The translations under genes and the position numbers were made by a program. Below the pieces are notes generated by a model, which saw nothing but the letters and a program-made list of their open reading frames with translations, ran no database searches and had not been told where the DNA came from. A DNA stretch of 64,000 nt from Phycomyces blakesleeanus NRRL 1555(-) (Eukaryota > Mucoromycota > Mucoromycetes > Mucorales > Phycomycetaceae): NCBI RefSeq assembly GCF_001638985.1, contig NW_017265149.1, positions 124,001 through 188,000 on the forward strand, written 5' to 3'. Shown in pieces: positions 12,651 to 26,839 of this stretch; position 1 is the first letter of the stretch, and every line of letters begins with the position of its first letter.

Positions 12651-12935
12651 ATGGTAGATAATGATAAAAAGGCAAGGTCGTTTGGAGTACATCTTGAAAA
12701 AGGTTCTATCAACAAAAGGCGGCCGAAGAGTCCAGTGCCAGTTGTAGCACCCAAAGATGCTCAGGAAAACGAAAAATACAAACAGATGTCTAAAGGTGTC
12801 AAAGGTGCACACACTATGAAATATGTGCAGGGAACCCGGTCACTCAAACCTGCAAAATCAAAGGCATTAACCAAGGATACCCCGAAAACGAAGAAGAAAA
12901 AGGTATTTAATAAGCAAATAGATCAGAAATTTTGA
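12651..12935 (+). CDS. Small basic protein or 5' exon of the HP1 gene, unidentified
   Basis: A 94-codon ORF starting MVDNDKKARSF, rich in Lys, Pro and Ser and ending in a basic tail. I do not recognise a family. It lies 216 nt upstream of the HP1 ORF and has a possible donor (AAG|GTATTT at 12903), but no acceptor before 13151 joins it in frame with the HP1 exon, so it is listed separately. It may be an independent small gene, an alternative upstream exon, or spurious. Confidence 0.35.
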   Translation: MVDNDKKARSFGVHLEKGSINKRRPKSPVPVVAPKDAQENEKYKQMSKGVKGAHTMKYVQGTRSLKPAKSKALTKDTPKTKKKKVFNKQIDQKF

Positions 12936-13150
12936 TAGCTTGATAGATCAATACATAGATTATATAGCATAAGAGTGTATACCTTTTGCTTTAATTTACA
13001 TGTTTTTTTTTATTAAAAAGAAAAAAAAGAAAAAAAATATTATTATTTTAAAATAAAAATAAAAATAAAAATGCCACCAACTCCATTCCATTCCCTATCT
13101 CTTTCTCTTTCTATTTGGATTAAACCAGTCAAAGGGATCACATCTTGAAA

Positions 13151-15525
<2,375 letters not shown>

Positions 15526-16080
15526 TAATAAAATATAAAATATAAAATATAAAATATAAAAAGAAAAAAGAGTCAAACTGGTGTTGTTCAGTAGTAACCG
15601 CGGCGTTTACTATAATTGTGAATGCAGCCCCTCTTTTAGCTCTTCTCCATTTCTCCCTTTCTCTTTCTTTCTCTTTTCCTTCTTCTTTTCTTTTACCCTA
15701 GGTACCTTTGCTCTTTTGTTCTTTTTTTCTCTCTCTTTATTTATTTCTTTCTTTATTTCTTTCTTTTTGCTTTGACACAAACCAATCCTCATTCGACATT
15801 CCAAACTCGACCATTCCGACAACATAGAGCACAGACATATATTGATAAATACAGACATAGCCACAGACACAGAATCAGACACAAACGCACAAACGCACAA
15901 ACGCACAGAAACACAAAAACACAAAAGCACAAATATATATATATATATATATATATACATATGTATCTATAGATATATATAGATATATACAATACAACTC
16001 TATTTACAGCTCTTTGTCTCGAACCTTACCTTTCACAACATCCGCCTAAATTATAATTAATCCCATAATTCGAAAAGACG
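15526..16080. other. Intergenic, polypyrimidine and (CA)/(AT) tracts
   Basis: About 550 nt between the HP1 stop and the next start. It contains four ATAAAATATA-type repeats right after the stop, a long polypyrimidine stretch at about 15620-15770, ACAAACGCAC repeats at about 15880-15930, and an (AT)n run at about 15932-15956. ORFs on both strands here are simple-repeat artefacts. Confidence 0.6.
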
Positions 16081-18166
16081 ATGGGAATCATATCACAAGT
16101 CGTAAGTAGTCGCATGGTTACGATACAATTCTAAAAGAAAGGGAAAAGAAAACAATCTTTTATATATTATTTTGTCACTATGGCAACAAATTATGATTTA
16201 TATTACCAAAAGAGAACATGTTTTATTTTAATTAGCTATTTTAGACATATGTGTGTGTGTAATATTTGTGATTTATTGATTTTTATTTTTATATTTATAT
16301 TTATATTTATATATACTTTTTTTTTCTTTATATACATATAAAAAAAAGTTTGGAAAATCACGATGGACGCGTGCGATTTTTCTATGCATAATTGTACAAG
16401 CACTACTAGCGATCATCTTTGAGTCTGTGATCTTTTCTTATGTTGCCAATGAGATCAGTATAATTGAACAAGAAAGATTGAATCAAAAGGGATTTGGAGA
16501 AAGTCTAGCTACAGCATATGCAAACGCACGGTCTCTGTTGGTTTATTTTGTGCTGTTTATCATTGCCCAGGTCTTCACGGTTATTCTTGTCGTAGATGCT
16601 GTAAGTAATGCTAATAGTAGTAACAGTAACCCTTACTGCATAATAATTATAAGAATAATAAGGATATGAAAAAGAAAGAAAGAAAGAAAGAAAGAAATGT
16701 ATATAATAATTTGGAAATCATAAACACATACATACATACACATGTATATAGATATACCAAAAGAATACAATTCAACTGATTGCGCTGGTCGCATTTGAAC
16801 TTGGGATGAGCGCCTACTCGATCATCCAGTACCACCAATCTCTGACCTTATTTGACAATACCGAAGATGCAAGTGTCAAGTTGGCTCTGGCGTTTCTAGG
16901 CTCAGCTTACCATGCCTCAAGCTGGGCAGAAATTACCCAAATATGTGTCATGATATTGAGCACAATTGTTTTTATTTTCTTGGCGTACAAACTTTATCTT
17001 GAGTTTGGTTGGCATATCTACAATAAGATCGGTGCTGATTTGGCTATGAGAGGTAAGGCATCATTAGAAACAAAATACAAGTAATAATAATAAGAAGAAG
17101 TACAAAGAGAATATATACTTGGTTACTTATTTATTAATTAATTAATTTTATTTTAACCAATCTTTGTTTTGAAGACCGCTACAAGATGTATCAGATCTTC
17201 ATGATGCTCCTGAAGTTTGATTTCTTTTTTTTTCTCGGATTTTCGATTCAATACCTCGCTTTGCTAATCGTAGCCTGGTGGGCAGAAGCAAAAACAGAAG
17301 AGGCAAAGAAGAGCATCGTCAACGAGCTTATCGAGCACATCGTCCTCAGCTGTCTTGTTTCTGTTGCGATGCTTATACTAGCCTATTGGGGTGTAAGCAA
17401 TGAAGATTGGGCAGGAGGAGGATTTCCTAAATCAAAACAAATCAAATCAGATCAGATCAGATCAAAAACTAAGCATTATTATTCTTCTTCATATTTTTTT
17501 CTTTGACATAGTTACGAAAGGAACGTAAGCCGCACATGTACAGCTTCATTGTTCTCTCCTGTGCCAGTATGGCTTACTTTATATACATGCTCGTCCAGAT
17601 AGGCCAACATCCAGAACGTTTTGTTGGATCAAGAGCGTTTTTAACTTTTTTCTGTAAGTCAGATTTTATTTATGACTTATACACACAATATATATATATA
17701 TATTTGTCCTCTGTTTTCTAACTTACCATCTTAGTGTGTGTTGATATGGTCCTTATTTTGGTAATTCCCATGCTTTTATATATATATATATTATCTTAAT
17801 TTCTATTAAGAAAGAGAGAAAAAGAAAAAGGCATTCAAAAAAGCCAAGAAACCAAAAAGCCAAGAAGCCAAGAAGCCGAAACTAAATATTATTAACACCT
17901 CATGTACTTTTACCCTTTCTTTCCAAAGGCTTCAGTCCCAGTTGCTGTAGTTTGTCTCCGAAATTTTGGTTTCCTAAAGACTCAGAGTAAGTCTCTTGTG
18001 ATTTTGAATACATATATATTCCATACTTACCATTCTATGGAAAACTTTTCTTTTTACTGTATGTTTCTTCATTTTAGTGCCCAATGGTAATCCTGCCTCG
18101 CCTTCTCACTCTATGACACCTATTGGTAAAGAGAAGCCACCTACGGAACGATGGTCTATTGAGTAG
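16081..18166 (+). CDS. UPF0658 Golgi-type multi-pass membrane protein
   Basis: Belongs to the fungal UPF0658 family, whose fission yeast members are placed in the Golgi membrane; the biochemical role is unknown. Eight exons: 16081-16101, 16349-16600, 16764-17052, 17175-17392, 17512-17653, 17735-17760, 17929-17986, 18078-18166, closing in phase to 364 aa. Hallmarks are [14 protein letters not shown] after the second membrane segment, [22 protein letters not shown] in the middle, LRKERK after a further segment and the terminal RWSIE motif. About seven hydrophobic segments are visible. The tiny first exon (7 codons, MGIISQV) was chosen because it splices in phase and is followed by the basic FGKSRWTR that precedes the first membrane segment. 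Confidence 0.8.
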
Positions 18167-20433
18167 CAACGATCATTATCAAAAAAAAGGAATCTTTATC
18201 TATTAGTTTTGCATTACTAAATAATCAATAAGCACACCAATTTATTCAATACTGCAAGAGAAGAGGAGAAAGAAAGAATCAGGAGCCAGGCAACTTTACA
18301 TACAACACACAACATCTTTACCTTTTACCTTTTACCCTTTACCCTTTAAAGCATATCCATATCCATATCCATATTTACATCTACGTCTACGTCTACATCT
18401 ACATTTGAATGTCTTTATCGATTCTATCTTTTCTTCTTCTACAAATATTTTCTGGTTTTTTTTATATTATTATAATTGTTCTTTTATATATATATATCTA
18501 TATACCTATATATATATATATCTTCTTTCAGGTGTTACAATCCGTTTGAAAGGCCCTTTATTCTTTTTTCCAACCCACCCACTCATTTACCCACTCATTT
18601 ACCAACTTACCAACTTACTTATTTGCCTACCTACTTAAACGAACTACATTTACATATATATATAAATGATTCCTACAATAGATACTTCTTTAGATTGATA
18701 CTGTATTTGACATTGTAATCGATTATCGTTCTTATATAGCTCCTGTGGATATTTTTAGAACAAACCTGTCCAGATGTGCGGATGTGTATAAGCATGTACT
18801 CCAATGACATGCATGCATTAGCCAGAACACTATAATACAAGTTCTTATTAAAATATATGACAGCAACGATAGCTATCTACCTTTGACTTGGCTTTCTAAA
18901 AAAAGTTAAAGATGTATTTATTTGCAATAAACAAAAGAACTATATAAACATACATTTAGGATGTATAAGCTGTTTTGGCTAAATTCTGGTTTAGGAGAAG
19001 GCCTGATAGTCAAAGAGCATACATACATGTATATATATATATATAAATAAATATGTGCTTGTGTGTATGTTAGTATCTTGGTGGCAACGAAAAGATCTAG
19101 CAGTAGCATTATTAAGGGCTGGTTATAATCCCTCAAACTCTAGAATGTATAGATAAAAAAAACAAAACACCAATCAGACAAGGTATTTAATTTATGTACA
19201 CATATATGTATATTGAACACAATTAACAGATAAAGAGATGAAGTCATACTAATGGCCATTCATCTCTGTGGATAAGGCTGAATGATTGACATACACACCT
19301 TCTTTCTTAGCTACAATTATTCATCGAGATACTTTGCTTGTTTCGGTATATTCTTTCTACTCGTTCAATTGTAAATGCATAGCTTTAAGATTCTATTGTA
19401 CACAAAGATAAAGGGTTGTATTAATTTATTAATGACTATTTTTTTTTAAATATATAACGAGTATTGATCCATGTATTAATGTTAATAAATAAATAAATAA
19501 AAAAGCAAGGTGTAGGTCTTTAATTACACATTTGCATCTTTTAGAATACACCCCTATACCTTCTTCTTTTTCTCTCCTCTAATTTTTCTTTTTGGCACCT
19601 ATTTTTTTTATAGTATTAATTCCTGAATTACTATAGAATATCCTAGTATATTGTCTTTGTCTGTGTAAAGTAATAATAAGGGTATATTTGTATAGATAAA
19701 AGGAGTAAAACTAATACTTGACTCTACTAGTATTTAACACTATACTAAAACACAAATATAAAAGTAGTACTCTAGCGTGATATTCTTGGCTAGGCAGTGG
19801 TTTCTCTCTCTATCTTATTATATATATATATATGTGTGTGTGTGTGTTTCAATTTCAATTACTGAAATATAGGAATAAATAAATAAAGACACAATTCCAA
19901 CTTTTCATTCTATTCTTCTTCTCATAGTACTCTGATATCACGGTTTTTATACAATCACTAGTTTATCTACATAATGTAACGAGTTTCCATAGACACCTTT
20001 GGGAAAGGAAGGGGGGATACTTAATAAGAGCTAACACTTGAAATTATGTTATTTCATTTATTCCTTTATTTATTCATGGTACCCCTCTGAAACGTATCTC
20101 TTTATAGTTTACCCGTCCTCTTGCACTTTTCAGTCTTTCTCTCTCATACGCGCAAACAGACACAATAACCCTCTGGAACATACTATCTTGATCGAATGCT
20201 ACTTTCTAGTATTATTATTATTATTTAAAAGAAAATAGAGTAGTTAGGTGGGGGCCCTCTCTGAAATAATATCTTCACGTCGTAATTTGAGGCACAATAT
20301 ATGTCTAAAGTTCAAGACTAAATCAATATCCTTATTCCCACAAATCAATTTGAAAAATATTAACGAAACGCATGCTATCCAGAACAATTTGAATCGGTAG
20401 ATATAAAACAAAGGAAAAAGGTTGGATTTTATA
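18167..20433. other. Gene-free AT-rich region
   Basis: About 2.3 kb with poly-AT tracts, a (GT)n run near 19832-19848, tandem ATCCAT and TACGTC motifs just after the UPF0658 gene (18350-18400) and many short ORFs from simple sequence. Nothing in it resembles a conserved protein or RNA. Confidence 0.6.
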
Positions 20434-21165
20434 TTATTTTATTCGACTTGAAGTTTGGGGAAATTTCATGTTCTGCACCACAGACATCTGGGGTTTGGAC
20501 TGTGTAATCCAAAAATATTGCGACGAAACTTTGCCACTTTTGAGTCTGACGTTTTCTTGGTTGGAGGTGTACCGGTAACATCTTGGTGTTTCCACCGTAG
20601 ACTCCTCGTGAATGCAGTATAAAAGATCTCTTCTTCCAGGATCAATAAGGACGCAGCGCCCGCGAATACTTTCATGCTGTTCTGGCGTAAAGTCATGAAT
20701 GTAATGAGTGTGCTCTGTGCCAATTGTGGTAGTCATTCTGGGATTCGGGCCTTGAGTAGTGCCTTGGGTCTGCTTGAGAACGGAAATACCAATACCATCA
20801 GTCTGGATTGTTCCTCTGAACTTCATCACGCCGTTCTGTTGGTCAAGGAAACCCTCGCTGTCCAAGTCCGTCACTCTTCCCCCGCAGCTCTGGTTTGTTC
20901 ATGTATGCTCTCCGAGCTCTTCTCAGCATTTGCTAGCAGAGGATCCCAGTGTCAATTTGCATGTAGCATGGTGACCAGGACCGGCGAAGATGGAATATAA
21001 GGAGTCGAGGTACATAAAAGAAGTCGAGGGAATGGTTGTGAGGAGATGCTTTGGAGTCATAGTAGATGGAGTTCTTTTCGAACCCATATCTTTCTGGGTA
21101 GGCTGCCAAAATTGATCGAATAGCTGTGAAGATATCTCTACATCCTTCTTCGGGGGAATATATCT
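20434..21165 (-). pseudogene. Fanzor-like (TnpB-related) nuclease fragment, decayed
   Basis: The 146-codon frame at 20874-20434 contains FRGTIQTDGIGISVLKQ and CVLIDPGRRDLLYCIHEES. The latter has the form of the RuvC-I segment of eukaryotic Fanzor/TnpB-like proteins as found repeatedly in Mucorales genomes, with the presumed catalytic Asp in IDPGRRD. Upstream on the same strand, other frames hold further protein-like segments (about 21165-20950, for example FTAIRSILAAYPERYGF, and a short RRARRAYMNKPELRG) joined only by frame changes and stops. The RuvC-II and RuvC-III motifs and the zinc ribbon that should follow downstream are absent. It is therefore a 3'-truncated relic. The assignment rests on motif recognition, not a search. 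Confidence 0.5.
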
Positions 21166-22450
21166 TTAAGACAGTAAACCGTTATTCATTCTTCTAAACA
21201 CTCTCGGTTGCGATCTCAAGGATATAATATGCGCGCAGTGTTTAGAATAGGTTGTTATGCCTAAATCAGCGTAAAGTGTACAAGTGTACGAATGTACGGG
21301 TATCTATCATATGTGTGTTACGTTCCTGAGATGTGATCCTATTATAATTTGACTTGCAAATTTTAAGGTCCCTCTAGGACAGATGATGGCGTTTGTTTTT
21401 CATTCAATTGTGGTATGAGTATATCAGCAGTGGATTTCGGTGACCTTGTATATTTGGGAGGTGATCGTTTGGGAGAGATAGCAGGTGTACAAGCTTTGTA
21501 ACAAGGCAATGGTTCTTGTTGGTGTGGTAAGTGGCCTTGTAATTTCGCCGTGTCCTTTTGCTTCTTTGGGAAGGGACAGTAAAAATATTGATCAACGAAA
21601 GTTTTTTGATCGATCTATTCATCTGGTAGTGTCAAAGGAAGGGTCAAGTACTAATAAACCAAAAAAAAAAGACATGTAAGGGTATTGTATGTACTTTAGA
21701 TATAAAACCATGCAGTAGTTCAAAGAGCTCTGGTACCTACCGACGTTTGTTTGTACTGATGCCTTGGCGTTGATTTTTAAATGGAGTAGTTACACTCGTT
21801 ATATTCCAGTCCACAAAGGACTGGATATATAAGCCTTTCTTGGTTGATACTCTCGAAAGTGTTTGCTGATAAATCTGACATTATAAGAGATTGTGTGAGC
21901 TTCAAAATACTATAAAACAGTCGAGAAGTAACTTACAAGAGTAATAAAAAAGATAAATTTTTGCAAAGTTTAAAATTCTTGACCTTTAATTGTGCTCTTT
22001 TTATATTTTATTTTATCAGATGTAACTTTCAAATTGAAACAAGATCTGATCTTTTAAATAATAAAAGATTTGGTGTGGACAGACTAAAAGTTCAAAAAAA
22101 AAGGTAGAAAAAAAATAAGGGAAAAGGGGCAATTTTTTAAACGACTTATTGGCTAGAAATTTTCTATGACCATCAGGATTGAGAACTTTTTTTTTAAAAA
22201 AAAAAAAAACAAGGTGCGGGCAGCTGTAAATTAGTCTGACCACACCAATTGTTGGTTTCTTACTCAAATTTTAATGAAAGCGCTTAAATTAAGATGGGAT
22301 CTAAAGGTTATATATATATATATATACTTGTACAACGTACATAAGATAATAATAATAATAATAATTTCCCTTGTTTAATTTTACAACCTCTTCTTCTTCT
22401 TCTTTTTACTTTCACTTTATATTTTGGATTTAAAGATACACAAGCTAGTA
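21166..22450. other. Intergenic, no gene recognised
   Basis: About 1.3 kb upstream of the Hsp70-like gene. It contains a T-run/A-run palindrome at about 22190-22209, (AT)n at about 22313-22326 and (AAT)n near 22348-22364. An 11-nt hairpin-like CCAGTCC..GGACTGG is present at about 21809-21825. Short ORFs here do not look coding. The promoter of the Hsp70-like gene should lie in the last few hundred bases. Confidence 0.5.
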
Positions 22451-22700
22451 ATGTCGACTGAATCGAATAGGTACAAGCTTGTTATTGCGATGGGTAAATA
22501 TTCAAAATCTTTTTAATTATCAAATTCTTTATTTGCATCTAATATCTTGGCTCATAATGAACCCTAATTTTGTTTATTTAGACTTTGGAACAACATTTTC
22601 TGGGTGCCATGTGCTCAGCTTAATGGCTGATCCAGTGTCAAACTGCGATATGTAAGAGATATTATAATGCAAGAAGTAGTTATCTATTGCCATAGTTATT

Positions 22701-22735
<35 letters not shown>

Positions 22736-24698
22736 ACTTTGGTACTACACACAGATATATATATATATCATACATTATACATTCAATTAAATTCAATAAT
22801 TGAATGAAATTTAGAAATAATAATTGTATATATTAAAAAACTGCTGTAGGTCTATGTGGAGATTCAAGAACGAACAGACAACCATGTTCTACAAAAAAAG
22901 ATCCAAAAAACTTTTTGCATTGGGAAAACTAGCTACCAATGAATACGAAACAAATCCAAGTTCTGGATATTATGTGACCAAAGTTAAGTTATGGCTGGAC
23001 AGAACCATCAAAGAAGACCTTCCATCCTTACCCCACAAAATGACTCCAGTACAAAGTAAGTGATAATCGATATACAATCTAACATTAAGATTCATAGAAA
23101 GTTATGATAATTTCACAGTTATCGCTGATTATCTAAGGCAGATGCACAAAAGTGTCTGCCAAGAAATACGCATCGAGTATCCAAACTTTACCGACCTTTC
23201 GATGTACAGATACTGTATGGCAGTCCCAACTATGTGGTCTGAACAATCCAAACAGATCATGAAAGAAGCTGCAGTCTTGGCTGGCATCATAAAGAAAAGA
23301 GATGATTCCGAAAAACTATTGATCGTCGACGAGGCTGTAGCTGCTGCCTTACATGCTGAGTCCAAGTCTTCTGATATCGAACTTACTAACGGCAGCATTT
23401 ACATGGTGTGTGATGCTGGTGGTGGAACTGTGGATCTTGCCACATTCGAAAAAGACCATTCGGTTGGAGAAAATGGAATAAAAGAACTCACTATGGGAAC
23501 TGGTAGTTCTTGTGGATCTGCATTTTTGGAAACTCGATTTGAAGATCTAGTAAAAGAACACACCTTAAAATATCCCGGCTACAACAAAATAATCCTAGCA
23601 TTCGTTATGGAGTACTTTGCTACCTCTTTAAAGGTAATATGCATGGGATAATTTATAAAAGTATATGTATATATCTCTTGTTTTTTTTTAGGAATTAGAA
23701 TGGGAGAAATAATAACATGCTTTTTGTATATAATATAGAGACGATTTGGTGACAGAGATAAAGAGGACACCTACATGATAGATCACATTAATAAAGAGTA
23801 TAATAACGGACATGAGGATGACAGTGACTATAAAGAGTTTTCGTTGGATGAAATTCGCACAATAGTGTTTGATCCAATAGTTGATAAAATACTCGGTATG
23901 ATCGAAAAACAATTTGAACAACTCGGAGGCAGAAGTCTGGATGTTATGTTTATTACAGGAGGGTTCGGACAGTCACCATATCTTCAAAAACGGATTAAAG
24001 ATACTTTTGCGGACCGCGTCAAGCATTTCGAAATCCCTGTTCTTAGCTATAAAGCTGTAATGGAAGGAGCGGCTTTGTTTGGCGCCAATCCACGTGTAAT
24101 TACTCAACGTATCTTACGGCGTACATACGGCATCAAAATGTGCTCAGCTACCGATAAATCCGATAATGACACCGGGACTCCATCCAAAAGAGACCAGTTC
24201 TATGTGTGTGTACGTAAAGGCTCTCCTGTTAACGAGGATACCTGGATAACAAAGAAAATTGCTTGGAACAAGAATATTCTTCCGATTATATGTAAGTAGT
24301 GTTTAATAATTTATTGGTATATTGATGCGTTAATGTATATATGTGTGTATCTAAGCTAACTGAGATTCTCAAAAGCTTTGTATGCATACGATGGTGATGA
24401 GCCAATTCCAGAGTACCCTACTATTCAAGAGATTGATCTGGTGTCTGTTTTTAATACCAAATTTCCACTTGATCAGAAAAGAGAAACCAGCTATGAAATA
24501 ATGGCTATGAAAATGCGCTTTGGCTTGGACAAGATCGAAATCAGAGTGAATATCGCAGGCAGAGAATTTGAATACGTTACAGTTTGGGATGTTACTGGAG
24601 AAAAGAAAACACAGAACTTTACCGAGCCTAACCCACCATTTTCGGTCAAACTAAAGAAGTGGTTTTTGATGGAAGAGATAGTGAAACATCTTCCTTGA
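22451..24698 (+). CDS. Divergent Hsp70-family (HSPA12-like) ATPase
   Basis: Actin-like ATPase related to HSPA12, a group expanded in many early-diverging fungi; clients are unknown. Exons: 22451-22493, 22582-22651, 22850-23055, 23119-23633, 23739-24291, 24376-24698, closing to 569 aa. The phosphate-1 loop spans the first splice (residues 14-22, M-DFGTTFSG). Phosphate-2 is DAGGGTVDLATFE (about 205-217). The connect/adenosine region reads VMFITGGFGQSPYL. The C-terminal part after about residue 420 is short and lacks a canonical Hsp70 peptide-binding beta-sandwich signature and lid. The phosphate-1 position has a Met before the Asp (VIAMD). It is intact and probably cytosolic, with no signal peptide. 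Confidence 0.85.
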
Positions 24699-25499
24699 TT
24701 GAAATTCATACAAACTTCCATAAACACATGTCTTTTACTTTTACTTTTACTTAATAAGAGTACCGCTTTATTGAAAATATAGCATATTATTGGATATTTT
24801 GTTTTTGATTTCTATTGCGTGGACATGATATATTAATGAATGCATATTTGAAGTCAAATCCTAAGTATTTATTTGCAAAACATGCTGGCTAATAAAAGAT
24901 ATATTCTAAAATAAAATCAAATTAAAATTGAAAATCAAGTCTAGATTAAGGGGGGTTCAATAATCGTATAAACTTTAAATTTGTATTCTTGAGTTTAAAT
25001 TACGGAAACGATTGGTCTCAATTAATTTTAAAAATATATAAAAGCCTATAAGGAAACGTCCTTTTTTTTTTTGTTAGTTTATCTTCAGGCTTAAAAACAT
25101 CAGTCCTTATTGGAAAGTAGTTTTAATTCAAAAGTCTAAAGAAGTTGTTGAATTCCCTAAAATTACAGCTATTTTTTTTTAAAAAAAATAAAATAACAAA
25201 GTTTACTTATAGTGTATATAGATATATATGCATACTAGTTAAAGGCTCGAGGATGATCATATGCGAGTAATGTAACACGTTTGCTTAATGCATGAATAGA
25301 GTGTATTCGTGACTCTTTTGTGTTTCAAACTCTTGAATTGATATGCAGAAAGAAAGGAAAGTATTTAGAAAGCATATCTTTTTTACCAGCTATATTCCAG
25401 TAAGATATCCTCGCATTTCCACTCTTAAATATATATATATATATATATAGTTGTAAGGTTTAATAATCCTTTTGTTGCTTAAAAGATTACTCTCAGAGA
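24699..25499. other. AT-rich intergenic region
   Basis: About 800 nt between the Hsp70-like gene and a short ORF. It contains a T9A8 palindrome at about 25172-25188 and (AT)n at about 25431-25449. No gene is seen. Confidence 0.6.
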
Positions 25500-25697
25500 A
25501 TGACCATCGATTACAACCCCCAAGAACCTCCAAGTCGAAGAATTGATTTTGATTTGTTGAAAAGAATTGAAGACAGAGTGGACAATCTGTCGACTAACTT
25601 GAGAGCAATGGCTATAGACCTAAACACAATCGAAAATAGTATAAAGAATATCGAGTCTAACTTGGCTAGTATACAAGAGAATCTGGACAAACGATAA
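25500..25697 (+). CDS. Small coiled-coil protein, unidentified
   Basis: A 65-aa ORF, MTIDYNPQEPPSRRIDFD followed by an amphipathic helix with clear heptads (LLKRIEDRVDNLSTNLRAM, then NTIENSIKNIESNLASIQ). Amino-acid composition is far from the simple-repeat ORFs around it, so I consider it probably real. Size and coiled coil would suit a small subunit of a vesicle-tethering or BLOC/BORC-like complex, but I cannot assign it. Start is the ATG at 25500; no intron is needed. Confidence 0.5.
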   Translation: MTIDYNPQEPPSRRIDFDLLKRIEDRVDNLSTNLRAMAIDLNTIENSIKNIESNLASIQENLDKR

Positions 25698-26236
25698 ATA
25701 AACAAATCAATGAATTGATCACTCGATCAATTCAAATCAGTAGATTATTACACTGAACAAGGTTGACTGTAGATCACAAACACATATTTAACTTGCACAA
25801 ACTTTATCTTGTAGGATGTAGTCTATACAAGATACAAAATATTGACAAAAAAAAGGGCCCATAATTTTCAATCATCATTTAAGAAAGCTCCAAAACCTTT
25901 CTTGCTTTTTAATATTGGTTTAAGACGCCGTTTATATATATACATAATTTATTACATAATAAACTGAATGTAAAGGTGTACTGAACAAAACATTATGTCT
26001 TATCGTTCTTATTACATATTATCCCACAGTACGTATATATATATATATCCTATTAAATTTACATTTTTATTTTATTTATTTTAGATACAAGCTCCTTTAG
26101 AGCAATTACGGTAAAAATGGACTGAAACAATATGTACATTTGGGTTACACTCATTTGCTATGTATGGGTAAAATGGGTAATAAACTAAATGAGTACAACA
26201 TAACCAAATGACACGGCATGTGTAGAGCCATTTTTT
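25698..26236. other. Intergenic between convergent genes
   Basis: About 540 nt separating the coiled-coil ORF (+) from the surface-protein gene (-). It is AT-rich with short (AT)n tracts at about 25933 and 26035-26049. No features beyond presumed 3' untranslated regions. Confidence 0.6.
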
Positions 26237-26839
26237 TTAAAGGATAAGCTTCATAGACAGTATCAAACTAAGCGACAGTACGACAAAAGGCTTAATTGTG
26301 ACAAGGTTTGCAGCGCTGGTATCAGATGAGCCTGCATTGGCACCAGAGCTGCTAGAGCTGGCACTTTGGATGGAGCTGGGTTTGGCTCCAGAAGGAGAAG
26401 GAGCACTCGAGGATAATGCAGCAGATGAATGAGATAAAGATGCGCCAGTAATTGCGGCACTAGAAGAAGGGGCACCCGAACTGAGGCCCGTGGGGACACC
26501 AATGGAGGAAGGATGGGCAGGAGTTGAGGAAGTCTTGCCAGAAGAACTTCCAGAAGAAGAAGAAGAGGATGAATCACAAGTCATTACATAGTTGCCAGGG
26601 CAGCATGGATCGTCATCTCGGTAGCAGGAATCACTGCACTCTGTAGGACACTCTTCAGAACCATCGACACCTGTATCAAGAGTAGGGCACACTCGCTGGA
26701 TACACATGATGCCAGTGGATTGGGAAAGAGGGCCAACCAGTTCAGTGGTCTGAACAGCAGCAGCACAATAGGCAGTGAGGAGAACTGAACCGAGGAGCAA
26801 AAGTCTGAGAGACGCTTGGTGGCTGTCAGAATAACGCAT
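26237..26839 (-). CDS. Secreted Cys-rich, Ser-rich GPI-type cell surface protein
   Basis: A 200-aa single-exon protein. Residues 1-28 form an N-terminal signal peptide (SLRLLLLGSVLLTAYCAAA). A mature head of about 60 residues holds eight cysteines (GIMCIQRVC, EECPTECSDSCY, DPCCPGNYVMTC). This is followed by a Ser/Ala/Gly/Pro-rich stalk of about 95 residues and a hydrophobic C-terminus (FVVLSLSLILSMKLIL) preceded by small residues (GSSDTSAAN), the pattern of GPI attachment. It is likely anchored at the plasma membrane or cell wall, with the stalk O-mannosylated. The eight-Cys head is not the CFEM pattern as I know it. Function unknown. Confidence 0.8.
   Translation of the reverse strand: MRYSDSHQASLRLLLLGSVLLTAYCAAAVQTTELVGPLSQSTGIMCIQRVCPTLDTGVDGSEECPTECSDSCYRDDDPCCPGNYVMTCDSSSSSSSGSSSGKTSSTPAHPSSIGVPTGLSSGAPSSSAAITGASLSHSSAALSSSAPSPSGAKPSSIQSASSSSSGANAGSSDTSAANLVTIKPFVVLSLSLILSMKLIL

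Noticed and set aside
15610..15992. Several ORFs on both strands at 15.6-16.0 kb
   Set aside because: They consist of polypyrimidine, ACAAACGCAC and AT repeats read as Lys/Glu, Tyr/Ile or Cys/Val runs.
25500..25697. Naming the coiled-coil ORF as a specific BLOC/BORC subunit
   Set aside because: Only the heptad pattern and size fit; no diagnostic residues distinguish it from other short coiled coils.
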